Part shown: piece by piece, positions 43,518-55,265 of the stretch
Layout of the letters: each line of letters begins with the position of its first letter
Numbering within the stretch: position 1 is the first letter of the stretch
The notes under the pieces: model-generated
What the model saw: only the letters and a program-made list of their open reading frames with translations
Databases searched by the model: none
Told to the model about the DNA's origin: nothing
Source: Mixophyes australis
Taxonomy: Eukaryota; Chordata; Amphibia; Anura; Limnodynastidae
Reading direction: 5' to 3'
Assembly: GCA_036250195.1 (NCBI GenBank)
Contig: JAVHZZ010000009.1
Span: 44,359,824 to 44,423,823 of the forward strand
DNA: 64,000 bases
Program-made: the position numbers and the translations under genes

Positions 43518-44820
43518 AAGGAAAAAAGCAAATTGCCAATAACAGCCTTCGGGGGCCTCGGCAGAGAGAAGGGTGGACGTGAATGAAGAAGAGATGCTGA
43601 AAGAGCATTCAGAGAGGTAGGTGGTAAGCCAGGAAGGACGGTGCCATGAAGGCCAATGGAGTGAAAAGTGTTGAGGAAAGGGTGGTCAACTGTGTCAAAA
43701 GCAGCTGAGGGGTCAAGGATCAAGAGCAGGGAGTAGTGACCCATCGACTTAGCCAAGAGTAGATCATTTGCATCTTGTTGAGGGCAGTCTTGATAAAGTG
43801 GAGACGGCAGAAGGTTGTTTAGGGTCAAGTTGAGAGCGAACAGTGAGAAATTGTTAAACGACTATACACTAGCTGTTTGAGAAGTTTGAAAAGGAGAGTA
43901 GGGTTATGGAGTGGTATCTAGAGAGAGAGGCGGGGTCTAATTATGGTTTCTTGACAATGGGAGTGATGAGCGCATGTTTGAACATAGAAGGGAAGACACC
44001 AGTATTAAGGGACAAGTTGCAGAGGTGGGCTAGTTGATGACAAGAATCAGAAGAGAGTGGAGGGGGTGGGAGGGAGCAGGGTCAAGCGGACAGGTTGAGG
44101 GGTAGGAGGAGAGGAGGAGTATGAGGACCTCTGAGTCCTTGACAGAATGAAAGATGTAGAAAGTGGCAGGGGAGTTGGAGGTTGTGAGGGAAGGGAGAGC
44201 TGTACGGTGTTGTGATGGATGGAGTTGATATTCCCCTTGAAACAAGAAACAGTCATGGGTGGTGAGGTGAGAAGAGGGATAGGTTGCAGGGAGCAGAGAA
44301 GGGAGTTGATGGTGGCAGAAGCAATGGGGGTTGTTGGACTCGGAGTAGATAAAGGTTTTGAAGTAGGTTGGTAAGAGAGAGGGCAGCATAATAGGAAGAC
44401 AGGACAAACGGGAACTGGATAAAGTTGATGTCGAAGCAGGATTTCCTCCAACGTCGCTCAGTGGAACAGAAGCACCTTTGCAAGTAGCGAGTGAGCTTGG
44501 AGTGCGAGGGTTGGGGCTTTGAATGTTGGAGGTGAACTGCAGCGACAAGATCGACTTTGTACAGGGCTGAGGAGACAGTGAAATTGTAGGAGACTGCTGT
44601 GTTATGGCAGAGCATGATGAAGAGGTGAGAGGAGTAGTTCAAGAGTGTCAGAGAGGCAGAAAGGGTTGACATCATACATGTTGCATAGTGTCTGCATGGT
44701 TTAGGGTGCAAGAGGGGAGGGAGCTAGGGAGATGCGGAAGGAGGGGCTGTGGTTAGAGTGGAGCAAGAATGAGTTGGAGAACACGAGTTACAGGGAGTGG
44801 CCATCACCTAGAGATTAAAA
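43518..44820 (-). pseudogene. L2-like LINE reverse transcriptase remnant
   Basis: On the - strand, in several frames: SEVLILLLSSYPSTCPLDPA (the pre-RT STCPLDPIP-type motif, about 44065-44130) and YSLLLILDPSAAFDTVDHPF (RT palm A, about 43680-43740). Multiple frameshifts. The chromovirus inserted at its position 43517/37365, and the LINE continues at 37130-37369. Confidence 0.75.
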
Positions 44821-44989
44821 GGAAATAAGGCTGCATAGGTTGGACTTGGTTAGAGCTATTTCCATATATTTATCCAGGACATAACTATTTAGAAACATGC
44901 AACAAATTTTTGTGATCCCTACAAGACCTCATAAAGGTTATGCAATGCTCCTTCTAAACAAGCTATTTCCAGGTGGATCAAAGAAGTAT

Positions 44990-45331
44990 TAAACAGACAT
45001 ACTTAGTGGTTAGCACTTCTGCCTCACAGCACTGGGGTCATGAGTTCGATTCCCGATCATGGCCTTATCTGTGTGAAGTTTGTATGTTCTCCCTGTGTCT
45101 GCGTTGGTTTCCTCCGGGTGCTCCGGTTTCCTCCCACACTCCAAAAACATACTGGTAGGTTAATTGTCTGCTATCAAAATTGACCCTAGTGTCTCCCTCT
45201 CTGTGTGAGTGTGTGTCTATATTAGGGAATTTAGACTGTAAGCTCCAATGGAGCAGGGACTGATGTGAATGAGTTCTCTGTACAGTGCTGCGGAATTAGT
45301 GGCGCTATATAAATAAATGATGATGATGATA
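44990..45331 (+). mobile_element. tRNA-derived SINE
   Basis: An A-box-like TTAGTGGTTAGCA (45003-45015) and a B box GTTCGATTCC (45044-45053) are spaced as in a tRNA promoter. The body has CCTCCCACACTCCAAAAACA, and it ends GGCGCTATATAAATAA with an (ATG)n tail. It is not a tRNA gene: it has no folded acceptor stem and is far longer. Fragments occur at 13430, 14325 and 51180/52119. Confidence 0.8.
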
Positions 45332-45649
45332 GAAGAGGAATTGGATATAAGGTGTCTGAGATACAGAGGGCAACATCTTGGGCAAGAAGGGTTCAAGCTT
45401 CAGCGACAGAGCTTTGCAAAGCAGATGGATAGACATTTATCCATATCTTCGCTAGTCATTATTATCTGGATGTCTTATCTTCAATTAACTCTCAGTTTGG
45501 GAGTTTGTTTTTCAAACAGGCGCTTAGAACATTCTTGTTTATTCAGTTTATGTGGCTGATCTGTTCTATTGTAGCCATCCCTACTATATTGCTTGAGTAC
45601 AACTCATTGTAATGGCTGCTATTGAGAAAAGAAGAGGAAAATAGAGAAT

Positions 45650-45902
45650 TATATATACCGTTAATTACTTTTCCTCAAAATACTCCATGACATCCAGTTT
45701 CCCACCTATGTTTGATATATTTACCCCTTTTAGACAGCTTGGGAAGATACTCAGAGACGCAAGGGAAGAGAAGGAGCTGCATTATATACTATTGGGGAGT
45801 ATTTTTGTTTATCCTGACACTAACTAAACTTGAAGGGAGGAACTTAACCACTGTAATGGCTGCTAAGGAGTATTTTGAGGAAAAGAAATTAATGGTAAAT
45901 AT
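45650..45902. mobile_element. DIRS-like terminal inverted repeat pair
   Basis: CTTTTCCTCAAAATACTCC near 45668 is repeated inverted as GGAGTATTTTGAGGAAAAG near 45869. The outer ACCGTTAATTA / TTAATGGTAAAT also pair. About 45795-45845 matches 20998-21062 inverted. Confidence 0.55.
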
Positions 45903-47704
45903 AATTAGCTATTTTCTTGAACAAACGTGGTGTCAGGGGTATATTTTGTTACATTAAATGTGGGTATATTTCCAATGACAAATATGTCCAAATCCTTAAA
46001 AACCAGAAGTGTTCCTGTAAATTAGGAACATCTGGTACCCTAAAAGTGTAATACTGGTTGTCTCAGCCTAATGCGGTCATTAAGCAATTCTCTAAAATAA
46101 TAATAGAAAATGAATGTACTGTGATTACATAAGTTACACATATCTACAAATGCTATGCCCCTTATTATCACACATCTCTGATTACCTTTATTCATTACAG
46201 GTCTGGCAAAAGATATAAAATCAATGGCCACTATAGATGCCATTCATATAATGGTATATATACAGCAAACGGTCCTGATGGTTGGTGTTACAGTGAAGAA
46301 TGACACTATAGAGTTATTTTAAGGATAGTGAAATGACTCAATAAGCAAAGACTGTCACAAGCTGTACTTAAACAGTTCAGTTATTTGTTAACATAAAAAC
46401 AAATCATATAAAGATGTAATAATGCACTCAACAGCAATGCAGAAAATAGACGAAAATTCTTTAACAGCAATTCAATGTTAGACGGTATCTATATAAATCA
46501 CTGATGAATTAGTTTATATAGGAGAATAATGGTTAAATCTACTTTGGTTACTCAACTTTAGTTCAAACTCAAGGTCAACATCTGACTGGCCTCTCTAATT
46601 CCCAGAGGAACCCTAATCGGTACAGCTGACAACCTGGTGAGGCATCTATGAAAGATTGTCCTGGAACAGTATTCACTCACTGTCCGAAGTGAAGTTCAAT
46701 CTGGGAGTGGCCATAGTCTCATATTTTATATGAATAGTATTGAACAGAATAGCTGAATTTGTGGAGTAATATTGAGTAATCTGTGGGTTTATTCACAAAG
46801 AACTCTGTGAGAATTGGATGTTAATATAATAAAAATTATTGGAGTAGGAGAGCCTTATGAGGAAAGTGTGAAAGCTTCTGGTTATGCAACAAGGCTATCT
46901 AGAAACAGAATATGAAGAGAGCATGTGCAATTGAAATACCAACAAATTATCTTTAACAGGGAGGCAATCCCTATTTTGAAGGAGGGTGCACATCCTTTTT
47001 CTCCTGGCTAAAGAACTTAATTTTTCCACTTCTATGTCACACATTCTATACTTTCTAAGGTACTCATTTATGGTGCACAAATAGTTACAACGGAATAAGG
47101 CAATGTCTGTATTTTTGCAGACTGCAATTGAGCCTTACAATCTCCAAATATAAACCCTCCACTAGGAGTGGTTATTTCAACTTACCACTTGAATGTAGCT
47201 GCAGAGAGCTAATCACTTTTGCCAATCTTTTTCTCACAGTTTACAATTACATGGGTGATTTTCAATGAAATAAAAGCATTTAGGGGGAATAATGTAAAAT
47301 TGGAAGGAGAAAGTGAAGATAAAAAATACTATATACTATTTATAACCACCAGTTGTCCACCCAGTTTATAACCAAAAAGTGGTTGTACGTTTGATAGAAT
47401 GTTAATTGTTTCCATGTTTGCAGCTGGGATATTTGGGTGATATGTTTGTGAATCTACCCATACAGTTTATCTCCACTTTCTCCTTGCTCCAAATGTATAG
47501 AATTTCCCTCTTGATCAGCTCCAGTAATGTGCTGAATAAACATGCCATGACTACTACAAGCGAGCTTAAAATAAATCAGTTAAGATTTCAGGTCCCCAAG
47601 GTATTGTCAGGTTGGTGCCTGCTGCCAGACTCACTGAGGTCAGCAATGTTCCTGTGCCACGGCTCATAGCAGAATCCTTTGATTGGTACGGATGGAATGG
47701 TATA
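45903..47704. other. Intergenic, nothing recognised
   Basis: AT-rich, short shadow frames only. No repeat family or gene identified. Confidence 0.5.
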
Positions 47705-47709
47705 GCAAG

Positions 47710-48677
47710 TGTGATTGGATCACTTATAAATAACTTATGGTATAAATTCATTTAAAGGAAATAGCGCAGAGCGCTTATTTATATAATTGCAAATGTACTT
47801 ATTTTTGATATTGTGGGTATGTTGGCAAAAGTGATGTCTTTATTTCTGAGACCAGGGGGAGAAATTTGTTTGTTTTAACCTTGCTAGAGGAAATGCATGA
47901 CCTTCTGATGTGTGAGGGTCCAGCACCCGAAGGTTTTATTAGACTTGTTATTACATTTCCTGTGTCAAAAATAAGATGCAGGACATTACAGCAAGTTTTA
48001 GGATATCACAGACAAGTGTAAATAATGTTAGATTTGCATTACATGTAAATCCATGTTTGGGTAAACAAATTGCATTCTGATTCTAAAAATAGCTCAGATG
48101 TCAAGGGGGCTGGCTTACTCTGTGAAACTATGTCCAAATCTGTATATAAAGCACTGACTTGTATTGAAAATTGTTCTTCTGGTTCACTCTGACCTGATCA
48201 CCTTCAATCAATCAGTGTGACTGCAAATAAACATGACTTGCTTCAAAGACCTGCTTGAAAACATCTTCCATGCTGCAATTCCTGTGACCTACAGATTCGA
48301 CCCAAAATGTAATCCATTCCCGGCTGTTTCTGAGGTTTGGACCCATCATTAAGTACCACCTCTCTGCCCGCTACCCAGCAGCTCTGGCCAGTGTGATAGG
48401 CCAGGGGGATCCATCCACAGCAACCCTGATCTATAGGAAGAGGTCAGGAGTACCATCCCAGGTACACCAGTAACCGGGTACACTCGCAGCATCAGTTACA
48501 CAGAAGGAACCCGGTTCTGGATGATGGCAACGAGTACAGTGGTGGCAGCATCTGTAAGCCCCTCCTACTGCGGCAAGAAGGCACATTTGGGATAACGAAA
48601 CGGAACGGTGACAAACTAACCCCAGCCTGTTCCCAGTAACAACAGACAGAGTGGCATAGACGGTCCATCCTGTCACA
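47710..48677 (+). mobile_element. Solo LTR, family B copy 1, TSD GCAAG
   Basis: TGTGATTGG...CCTGTCACA with exact GCAAG flanks (47705-47709, 48678-48682). TATATAAAGCAC (about 48141) and AATAAA (about 48226) give + orientation. A shorter relative is at 56423-57173. Confidence 0.87.
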
Positions 48678-49261
48678 GCAAGTGAATGCTGTTTCCTACC
48701 TCAAAGCACAGGCAGATGGTTGGATGTGTGTTTGTCAATACAAAAAAAGAATGTAAAATTGAATGACCAGAAATATGTAAATCTGTGTGTCTCTGTGTGT
48801 GTTTGTCTGTTTCTCCTCTTTCATATATATATTTTACTTGCATGACATGTGGGTGTGAAAGTTTTATTTGATCAATCCAGCTTGGTCTGTCTAAAATTCC
48901 CCAAAGTTATATTTCACACTCACGTTTAAGCCCAATGTCTTGCCACCACTGAGAATTAACTCAAGAACTGACTCTCTTAGGAAGATCAGTTACTCCCAAA
49001 CTGATCCCAAAATGGAACCACAGCCTAATTTAATCAGATATTGTAAACCAATTACCTGCATAAATGTAGCATTATAAAGACCACGCATAGATGCTATTAA
49101 AGTAATTCTATCATTTTCAAATAAGCATTGCATAGGCGATTGTATTGTGTTTCCAAAGCACAAAGTAATTTATTTTAGCAGATGCAAAGTTTAACAATTC
49201 AACACATGATTATAATACAGTACAGTACAGCCAATACCAAAAGATACATACATACCGCTGC

Positions 49262-49525
49262 CAGGGCCATCTTTTCCATTGGGCACGATGGACAGGTGCC
49301 CGGGGGCCCCACGGGCAATGGGGCCCCATAGGCAGGGCTCTTCATGAGAATAAATAATCCTGCAAAAGGCAGAAAAACCTGCAAAAAAAAACCTTCAAGG
49401 GTCACTGAGCAAGTACATCTATCTATCTCTATATATCTATATCTGTATACATCTATATATCTATATCTAGGGGCCCCAGTGCACTGCTTTGCCCGGGGGC
49501 CCATAATGTTGTTAATATGGCCCTG
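49262..49525. mobile_element. hAT-type MITE with (ATCT)n core
   Basis: Ends CAGGGCCAT and ATGGCCCTG are inverted, with inner GCCCGGGGGCCC arms on both sides. 8-bp flanks ACCGCTGC / ACCGCTGT (49254-49261, 49526-49533) differ at one position. Confidence 0.82.
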
Positions 49526-49548
49526 ACCGCTGTGTTCGCAATGCGCTT

Positions 49549-49635
49549 CGCTGCGCTCCCACGGGTACCAGTGAACAGTAGTTCACTCTTGAATACTGTG
49601 GTCAGGGAATGTCTGAAGCTAGTGGGAGCGCAGCT
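49549..49635. repeat. Inverted repeat, 13-bp arms
   Basis: GCTGCGCTCCCAC (about 49550) and GTGGGAGCGCAGC (about 49622) are perfectly complementary, separated by about 55 bp. Possibly the ends of a small foldback element. Confidence 0.6.
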
Positions 49636-51179
49636 ATGATTATATACATTCAGTGTTACAGAAAGAACAATGTAGATGACGTGGCTTGCTTCTATAGGTC
49701 CAGACTTCAGGTGGGTCCAGGGTAAACAGGTCAGAGGCTAGTTCAAACAACAACCTCAAAGGCTGAGGTCAACATTCCAGATGATTCTCCCGCCCAGAAA
49801 CCAGTTACAACTAGTCCATTAGCATTTTACAGTTTGATATCACTCTGACTATTTATTCCCTAACATCAATAACTAGAGTATGCAATATGCGAACTTTACG
49901 GCGAAAGAACCGGACAACTGCTGATGAATAGGGGAATAAAATTATATCAGACATGACACATTTCCTATAACCTGAACCTTAAATAACACTAAAGTGTACA
50001 TATAATCATAATATATAAACTAATAATAAACTAAATACTATCTGCTCATAAATCACTGTGGATCGGAATCATTTTATATATGAAATATATAAATAAGAAA
50101 ATGTTGTAGTGCGAGTGTGCGTATTTTACCATGCGATCGCAGTATGCCAAAACAATATTAACCAATATACTTTCGTTCATTCAATTATACGACTTCGACA
50201 ATGTGAATTGTTTATGAGCACAAAAACAGAACATCATTAAAAGATTTAATATAACAAAAAGTCACCAAGCTTATTAAATAAAAATGGTGAAAAACGGACA
50301 TACAGAAGTATAAATATAGAACAGTTTATTTGTTTTAAACAAACATAAAACAAAGAAACAGAAAAACTACAATCACATACTTGTCAGATAGTGTGCCATG
50401 TGGGGGAAGGCTTGAAGGTTGACACTTCTTCAGTAGCCAACCGACCCCAACAACTGACAAAATTGAAGATAATTTAATCACTTTTAAAACCTTGTACTTT
50501 CTTGCCAATTCCCACATCCTCTGTGACATCACGACAAAAGGAATGCTGGTATCCTAATCTATTTTACAATTGTTTCATTTCCCTTTGTCCAAGAATAGTT
50601 CTAGTACAGGATTCTACAAATATATTAAATCCTCTTTTGGAACATAGATATGGCTTCTAATCTTGGTATTATTTTAGTCACAAATACATACATTATGTTA
50701 AAATGATTCATTGGGGATATATATTATCCCCATAGGTTCTGTATGGGTGTGGTATATATTGTTGATACATTTCATGTGGCTAGTTCCAATGGTTACAAAT
50801 TTATACAGAAGTCTTACCAAACATGTATTATGGAAAGTACTGCTTTAATGCATTATATTTGTCTATAAGGATACATTGAAATTGGAGTGACCCCAAATAT
50901 GGTCCTTTCTAGGCAAAGGGATCTGCAGAGTGAGCAATAAATAAAAGGGTCTGCTGTTCATTGGTGACATCAGGCATAGGAGTATGAAAAATCAAAGCTA
51001 GGTGACATAAAGCAGATCTCTAAAATATATCTCAGAATACAATAACCTCTTGTTTGCCTATAAAAGGTGATTTCCAGGAAATCCGTTACCTAAAGCAACT
51101 TCAGAATTTAGGATTCATCATGGCCACTTTAAATTATTATTTCACTAATTAGGCTACAATCATGACATATTATCATTAT
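49636..51179. other. Intergenic, nothing recognised
   Basis: AT-rich sequence without convincing open frames or repeats. Confidence 0.5.
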
Positions 51180-52200
51180 TGTTTATTTATATAGCTCCAA
51201 TCATATTATGCAGCACTGTACATAGGAATATCTAGTCATTCACACTAGTCCTTCCCCACTGGAGCTTACAATCTAATTTCCCTAACAACACATAGTGTGT
51301 CACACATTGCACCAGCTACACCTGCATTATGGTCACTGTTCTCACTTGTTTCCCTCTTTCTGCATTCACTTGCTGGGCTGAACTGAGCAGACACACACCT
51401 GGTCTGCTCAATACTTCCTGCATTCTCTTGATTGGCTAATTGTCTGTCAACTCTGTCTATTTAAAGCACCTGCTTCTCTACCAAGTTGTCAGATCTTTAG
51501 GTCTAATCTCCTGTTCAGATGTCCTGTTCCCTGGCTCCTGTTTGCTACCTGTTCTCTTAAGTCTCCAGCACATCTATCCGCAGATCATCACAGCCTTTGT
51601 GACTACTCCACTACCCTGTGGTAATGCTCTGCAGATTATTGATACCTGTTCTCTGAAGCCTCCAGCATATCCGCAGATTATCACAGCCTGTCTACTCCAC
51701 TATCCTGTGGTAAAGTTCTGCAGATTATTGCTACCTGTTCTCTGATTCACCAGCACATCTATCCGCAAATCATCACAGCCTCTATATGTCTACTCCACTA
51801 TCCTCGTGGAAAACGCTCTGCAGGTTATTGCTACCTCATGTGTTAATCAGCCCACTGCTCTACTGTCTCCTAATCTCTCAGCTATCCTGGTACTCCTCAT
51901 CCAAAGCATCTTCTGTTATAGTCCTGGTTCTCTTTACAGTTTTGCTCATCACGTCCTAGGAGAACCGCTACCTGCGGTCAGGGAGCTGCAAAGAACAAGC
52001 GTCCTTACGGGAAACTCTGGCAAAAAACTCCCACTCCGTTAGACTCAGCGCCTTCTAGGAGGTAGTGCCAACGTGAGCAGACTGTACGGGTACTCCTCTG
52101 ACCCTACTGGTTGTTACATAGTGTCATTTAACCTACCAGTATGTTTTTGGACTGTGGGAGGAAAATGAAGTACCCAGAGAGAATCGAAGTGAACACGCGA
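51180..52200 (-). repeat. SINE copy (- strand) split by a solo LTR
   Basis: Left part: GGAGCTTACAATCTAATTTC with a TTATTTATATAG end. Right part: TTTAACCTACCAGTATGTTT then GGACTGTGGGAGG. Joined across 51298-52123 they give the inverse of the SINE at 45115-45310. Confidence 0.75.
51298..52118 (+). mobile_element. Solo LTR, TSD TAGTG
   Basis: TGTCACACATTGC...GGTTGTTACA with exact TAGTG flanks at 51293-51297 and 52119-52123. CTATTTAAAGC (about 51457) is a TATA-like box, so + orientation. The interior has about three to four diverged 90-100-bp repeats (51545-51840) around CCAGCA(C)ATCTATCCGCA. Confidence 0.87.
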
Positions 52201-52327
52201 GAATGTAAAAAACTCTGTTAGACAGTAATTTTAACATACATTGTGCCAGCTCACACAAACACTTTGTATCACTTCGTTCCACCATTCTACCACAAATATT
52301 TCTGCTGTGCTTTCATAGCATGACATT

Positions 52328-52351
52328 TTTATTATGTTTTTATATTTTATT
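52328..52351 (-). terminator. MARS2: MARS2 candidate poly(A) signals
   Basis: On the - strand AATAAA occurs at 52351-52346 and 52333-52328, about 50-70 nt past the stop codon. Confidence 0.55.
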
Positions 52352-52397
52352 AATGGTCATGTTAAGAGAGCCATATACTTGGCAAATACATTTGCAG

Positions 52398-53561
52398 TTA
52401 TAAAGGATTATTTTCAAATTCAGTTTTCTTATTAGTCACAATAGGTTTTTCCTGATCAACCTCCAGTCTGGGATATAGGAGACCACAGTCAGGACCTAGA
52501 GCTTGGCCCTGGAAGCAACATTCCTCCCCCCTCGTGGCTGTGAAGAAATGGTTTCCTTTCAGTTTTCTATAAATAGTGGCAACACCAAGCCTATCCAGGA
52601 TTGCTGTAGCCAAGCCAGGAACTGCAGGTTGCAGGAGGGTAGCATAAAGTCTCAGTGCTTCAAGAGTAAGATACAGAACAGAATACCCCCAGGTCTTCTC
52701 TTCTTCTCCTCCTTTGAGCAACTTCCATGGGGCCTGACTCTGGAAGAATGCATTTGAACATCGCACACTTCCGTCAATTGCCTCTAAGGCTTTGTGCACA
52801 TGGAATCTATTCACAAATTGGTCTACCTGTCCTGGGAGCTCTTGTAAAGCTCCCAGCATTTTCTGCAGTTTATCATGTGCCAAGGGTGGCACACTCATAC
52901 ATTGGTAATGTGGCCAGGATTGCTCAGGATTGATTGTGTTTGCAGTGCAGCGGTTTAAAAGCCCACCCAGAGCATCAGCAAGCTCAGAATTTAACAGTTT
53001 GCAGACAGTATTGTGGGTAAAATCACAGTCTCGCTCCGGGGAGCCATGGCGAAGCAAGAAATATCGTAATCCATCTCTTGTGTACTGAATAATACATTCT
53101 GAAGGATCCACCACATTTTTAAGGCTTTTTGACATCTTAACTCCTTCACAAGTCCAGTGAGAATGAACAAACAATTTTGAGGGAGGTGGCAGACCTGCAG
53201 CTATTAAGAAAGCTGGCCAGTATATAGCATGAAATCGTAAAATATCTTTGCCAAGGAAATGTGTTGATGGACCCCAAGGAGACAAATTTGGATCTGGATA
53301 GCCTGCAGCTGTCAGGTAATTAATCAAAGCATCCAGCCAGACATAGATAGTATGAGATGGGTCAGAAGGCACAGGGATACCCCAAGATACACGATTTCTC
53401 TGGCGTGACACAGAAAGATCTGGTAGTTCCTCTTCCAGCCAGTGCTGCACTATGCGAAGGAATGGAGCAGGTTGGATTGGATCTGTCTGAAGCCAACAAA
53501 GGAGTTTAGGACGTAGAGAAGACAGCCTGAACATGTAATTTTCTTCACTCATCCATTGCAC
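52398..53561 (-). CDS. MARS2: MARS2 last exon
   Basis: A T-rich tract ending in taag precedes GTG CAA TGG at 53561. The frame is open for 387 codons to TAA (52400-52398). It carries the KMSKS loop and the whole C-terminal anticodon-binding domain. Confidence 0.95.
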   Translation of the reverse strand: MQWMSEENYMFRLSSLRPKLLCWLQTDPIQPAPFLRIVQHWLEEELPDLSVSRQRNRVSWGIPVPSDPSHTIYVWLDALINYLTAAGYPDPNLSPWGPSTHFLGKDILRFHAIYWPAFLIAAGLPPPSKLFVHSHWTCEGVKMSKSLKNVVDPSECIIQYTRDGLRYFLLRHGSPERDCDFTHNTVCKLLNSELADALGGLLNRCTANTINPEQSWPHYQCMSVPPLAHDKLQKMLGALQELPGQVDQFVNRFHVHKALEAIDGSVRCSNAFFQSQAPWKLLKGGEEEKTWGYSVLYLTLEALRLYATLLQPAVPGLATAILDRLGVATIYRKLKGNHFFTATRGEECCFQGQALGPDCGLLYPRLEVDQEKPIVTNKKTEFENNPL

Positions 53562-55169
53562 CTTAAAAAAAAAAAAAAGGAGATTAAGAACATTTTTAAT
53601 TAAATCTTAAAAAAATTATATTAAAATTCATCAAATAAAAAAAGATTACTGGGACTAATTTATTTTCAGAAAATTGCCACAACTTGTGCACCTAATATGA
53701 AATGGACAGATTTATAGACATTGAAATTTATCTTTACAGCTAGTTTTTAAATATATTTATTTACAGTTAATGGCGTTTTGACAGATTTGCAGATCCAGGT
53801 TTCATTTCTGACACCCTGCCACACTTTAACGTGCCATATGTGATAACCCATTATAGTGGAAACCTAATAGCCCATTAGAGTGGAAACCTAATGTGATATT
53901 ACAGAGAGCATATTAGGAGGAGGCAGGAGAGTCGATGCAAAACAGTTACAGCCAGGCCCTGTTTAAAGTGATGATCTTTTATTGCTATTGTTCCGCAACT
54001 GAGGGAATCAGAAGGAAGACTTGGCTATAAATATGACTTGTGAACTTAGGGTGCACTTAAGAGGTTAATCTGTTTCCCCTGTGCATTTACTCTGCTTCAT
54101 CCAAACTGGATGTTATAATTTAAAGTGTCTTGCCAGTTAGAAAGGAAGTGTCAGGCTGTGTATATAGTCAACTAGGGAGCTGATATTTATGACACTAATT
54201 CCAAAGGGGATTACAGATGTAATGTCTTTTTGGAGTTCCAAATGCGTAGTAGCTGTACAGTCTATCATGTCCTATATATTAATATAGGAAAAGGTGTGCA
54301 TCAAATAAATAATGTTTAATTTAATTTTAATTAATATTGGCATGAATGTCTGCATGTATGTATAATCATTGAAAAAAGGCCCCTAGCACATGTCGAATTT
54401 AAATACTAAGGGCCTGATTCATCAAGGAACGTAAATGCTAATGCTGTCTTTTGCATAAGATCGTTCTGTGCATCCCCAGAACCGGACTATAAGCCGATGA
54501 ACGCAGAAACATCCAATTAATCTTTGAGGTTATGCTATGATTTCATTGGGGGAATGGGCTTATGCACGTAGTCAAAGTACCTTAAAGACGTGCCAAGCTT
54601 GAGAACACACAGCATCGTCTAGGCATCTCAAAGGTACGTGTTTTTCTGTCGTATCACTTGCACTACCTGCAGGTCCGACGTAAGTGCTGATTGATAGTGA
54701 TGACAGATGGGTATGCATGCTAGAATATGTGTTTGCAATCAGGAGCAAATGGAAAAATGCATTTTATGTACTCTATTGCATTCAAACTGAGCCTGATATC
54801 AAAGTTTCATTGTGCATCCATCTTTTTTTCATACCTCATGACCACTTTCCAGCGATACTCGTATTTTGTTGCCTTCAGGGTCTATTCGCTCTCTTGTTTG
54901 TTCCTCACTTAAGAATGCCTCATCAGATGTACAGTACCAGCCCTGGTATGTGCCTTTATAGATATATCCTTGTTTTTCCAGCATCTTCCAGAAATGACAA
55001 ACTGCTTGTGCATGACGAGACTCTGTTGTACGCACAAAATCAGTATAAGAGATGGCCATTGCATCAAACATGGTGCGGAACTGCTGAGAAACTTGTGTAC
55101 ATAGCTTGGATGGGTCTAAGCCCAAAGCAACTGCAGCTTGCTGCACCTTGATACCATGCTCATCAGTAC
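52398..55169 (-). CDS. MARS2: Mitochondrial methionyl-tRNA synthetase, C-terminal two exons (partial)
   Basis: Two - strand exons, 55169-54835 and 53561-52398, join in frame at a phase-0 junction and give about 499 residues ending at TAA. The protein charges mitochondrial tRNA-Met in the matrix. Seen: the GTDEHGIKVQ catalytic-core motif at the start of the upstream exon; WYCTSDEAFLSE (connective region); DLSVSRQ; WGIPVPSD; IYVWLDALINYLT; GKDILRFHAIYWPAFL; the ATP-binding KMSKS loop (53124-53138); and the KLLNSELADALGGLLNRC anticodon-binding helix region. Missing: the targeting peptide and the exon with the HIGH motif, which should lie upstream (coordinates above 55169). I did not find it in 55170-64000. 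The human gene is a single exon of 593 residues, so the intron here is notable. No internal stop or frameshift is seen, so it is probably functional. Confidence 0.93.
54408..54690. mobile_element. Diverged MITE relative in the MARS2 intron
   Basis: It starts GGGCCTGATTCATCAAGGAA as at 55266, with GCATAAG / CTTATGC internal palindromes. The right end is not clear. It lies in the intron between the two MARS2 exons. Confidence 0.5.
54835..55169 (-). CDS. MARS2: MARS2 internal exon
   Basis: On the - strand the acceptor cttttgacag precedes 55169 and the donor gtatga follows 54835. The exon holds two bases completing a split codon plus 111 codons, from GTDEHG through SLESGHE. Confidence 0.93.
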
Positions 55170-55265
55170 CTGTCAAAAGCAATACATGTACATGTTTATA
55201 TTTAAGAATCATGGGAAATAGAAATTAGGTTATCTGTCTCAGAAGGGTACATACAAGAACATAAT

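Noticed and set aside
45003..45070. tRNA gene suggested by A and B boxes
   Set aside because: The boxes belong to a SINE head: the acceptor stem does not pair and the sequence continues into a SINE body with an (ATG)n tail.
54684..55151. 155-residue + strand frame
   Set aside because: It is the antisense shadow of the MARS2 exon at 54835-55169.
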